From contig JASEGF010000115.1 in assembly GCA_030017935.1 (NCBI GenBank), positions 1 through 6,761 on the forward strand: a stretch of DNA of 6,761 bases, read 5' to 3'. Positions 6,553 to 6,761 of this stretch are shown here, piece after piece; the stretch's first letter is position 1, and the number at the start of each line of letters is the position of its first letter. The translations under genes were made by a program, and so were the position numbers. This DNA is from Bacteroidales bacterium. GTDB taxonomy: Bacteria > Bacteroidota > Bacteroidia > Bacteroidales > DTU049. Under the pieces are notes generated by a model, which saw only the letters and a program-made list of their open reading frames with translations, made no database searches and was not told the DNA's origin.

Positions 6553-6761
6553 ATGATGAGATATTTATTTTTGTGCCAAGGTAATGTTTGTAGATCAAAT
6601 ATGGCTGAGCAAATTTTAAGAGAAAAATTATCAAAAATCGGAAGTGATTCTATAGTAGACTCAGCTGGCTTCGAGCCATATTTAATAGGTGAAGAGACAG
6701 ATGAACGTGTTCAACAAAGTTTGATTGCTAAAGGTTATCAACCCTCTAATCATAGGAGTAG
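6553..6761 (+). CDS. Low-molecular-weight protein tyrosine phosphatase (Wzb-like), 3' truncated by window
   Basis: N-terminal 69 codons of a cytoplasmic LMW-PTP, which removes phosphate from tyrosine through a cysteinyl-phosphate intermediate. The P-loop CX5RS reads CQGNVCRS (residues 8-15), with nucleophile Cys8 and Arg14 in the expected place right after the first beta strand (MMRYLFL). It is followed by NMAEQILREKL, where the family usually has Pro-x-Ala-Glu, so Asn16 replaces the common Pro. VDSAGF (34-39) and the later SNHRS segment also match the family. The catalytic Asp near the C-terminus lies outside the window. ATG at 6553 is chosen; ATG at 6556 is an equally workable start one codon later. 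The gene is divergent from wzc with 83 bp between starts, so its natural substrate is probably the Wzc tyrosine cluster. An arsenate reductase of the same fold is a less likely alternative. Confidence 0.93.
   Translation, partial: MMRYLFLCQGNVCRSNMAEQILREKLSKIGSDSIVDSAGFEPYLIGEETDERVQQSLIAKGYQPSNHRS

Overview
The window is AT-rich DNA whose proteins are rich in Lys, Asn and Ile. It carries matches to the Bacteroidota promoter -7 motif (TAnnTTTG) and has no clear Shine-Dalgarno sequences. Together with the Bacteroidota-style Wzc-like tyrosine kinase, this points to a Bacteroidota chromosome. I cannot place it below phylum from sequence alone.

Layout from left to right. Positions 1-59 hold what looks like the C-terminal tail of an upstream plus-strand gene, followed by a weak terminator-like hairpin. 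The plus-strand RNase R gene (203-2407) follows, with its own promoter at 165-172. It converges, across an 11 bp gap, on a minus-strand gene (2419-3429) for an exported protein of unknown function. Upstream of that gene lies a 111 bp AT-rich spacer with a tandem 12 bp repeat and a palindrome. Next come rfbC/rmlC (3541-4083) and a wzc-type polysaccharide co-polymerase/tyrosine kinase (4085-6469), both on the minus strand and separated by one base. An 83 bp divergent intergenic region with back-to-back promoter motifs leads into a plus-strand low-molecular-weight protein tyrosine phosphatase (from 6553), cut by the window end.

How the genes fit together. The Wzc-like kinase controls chain length and export of a surface polysaccharide through cycles of tyrosine phosphorylation. 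The phosphatase is the expected opposing enzyme (Wzb-like). RfbC supplies a step of dTDP-L-rhamnose (or related 6-deoxysugar) synthesis. The right half is therefore probably one edge of an exopolysaccharide, capsule or O-antigen locus. RNase R is a housekeeping RNA-decay gene beside it. The unknown exported protein sits between the two and may or may not belong to the polysaccharide locus.

No gene-free stretch exceeds 300 bp. The longest are 60-202, 3430-3540 and 6470-6552. I found no tRNA, rRNA, CRISPR array, insertion sequence or clearly new defence-type system. The least explained items are the exported protein and its repeat-bearing upstream spacer.
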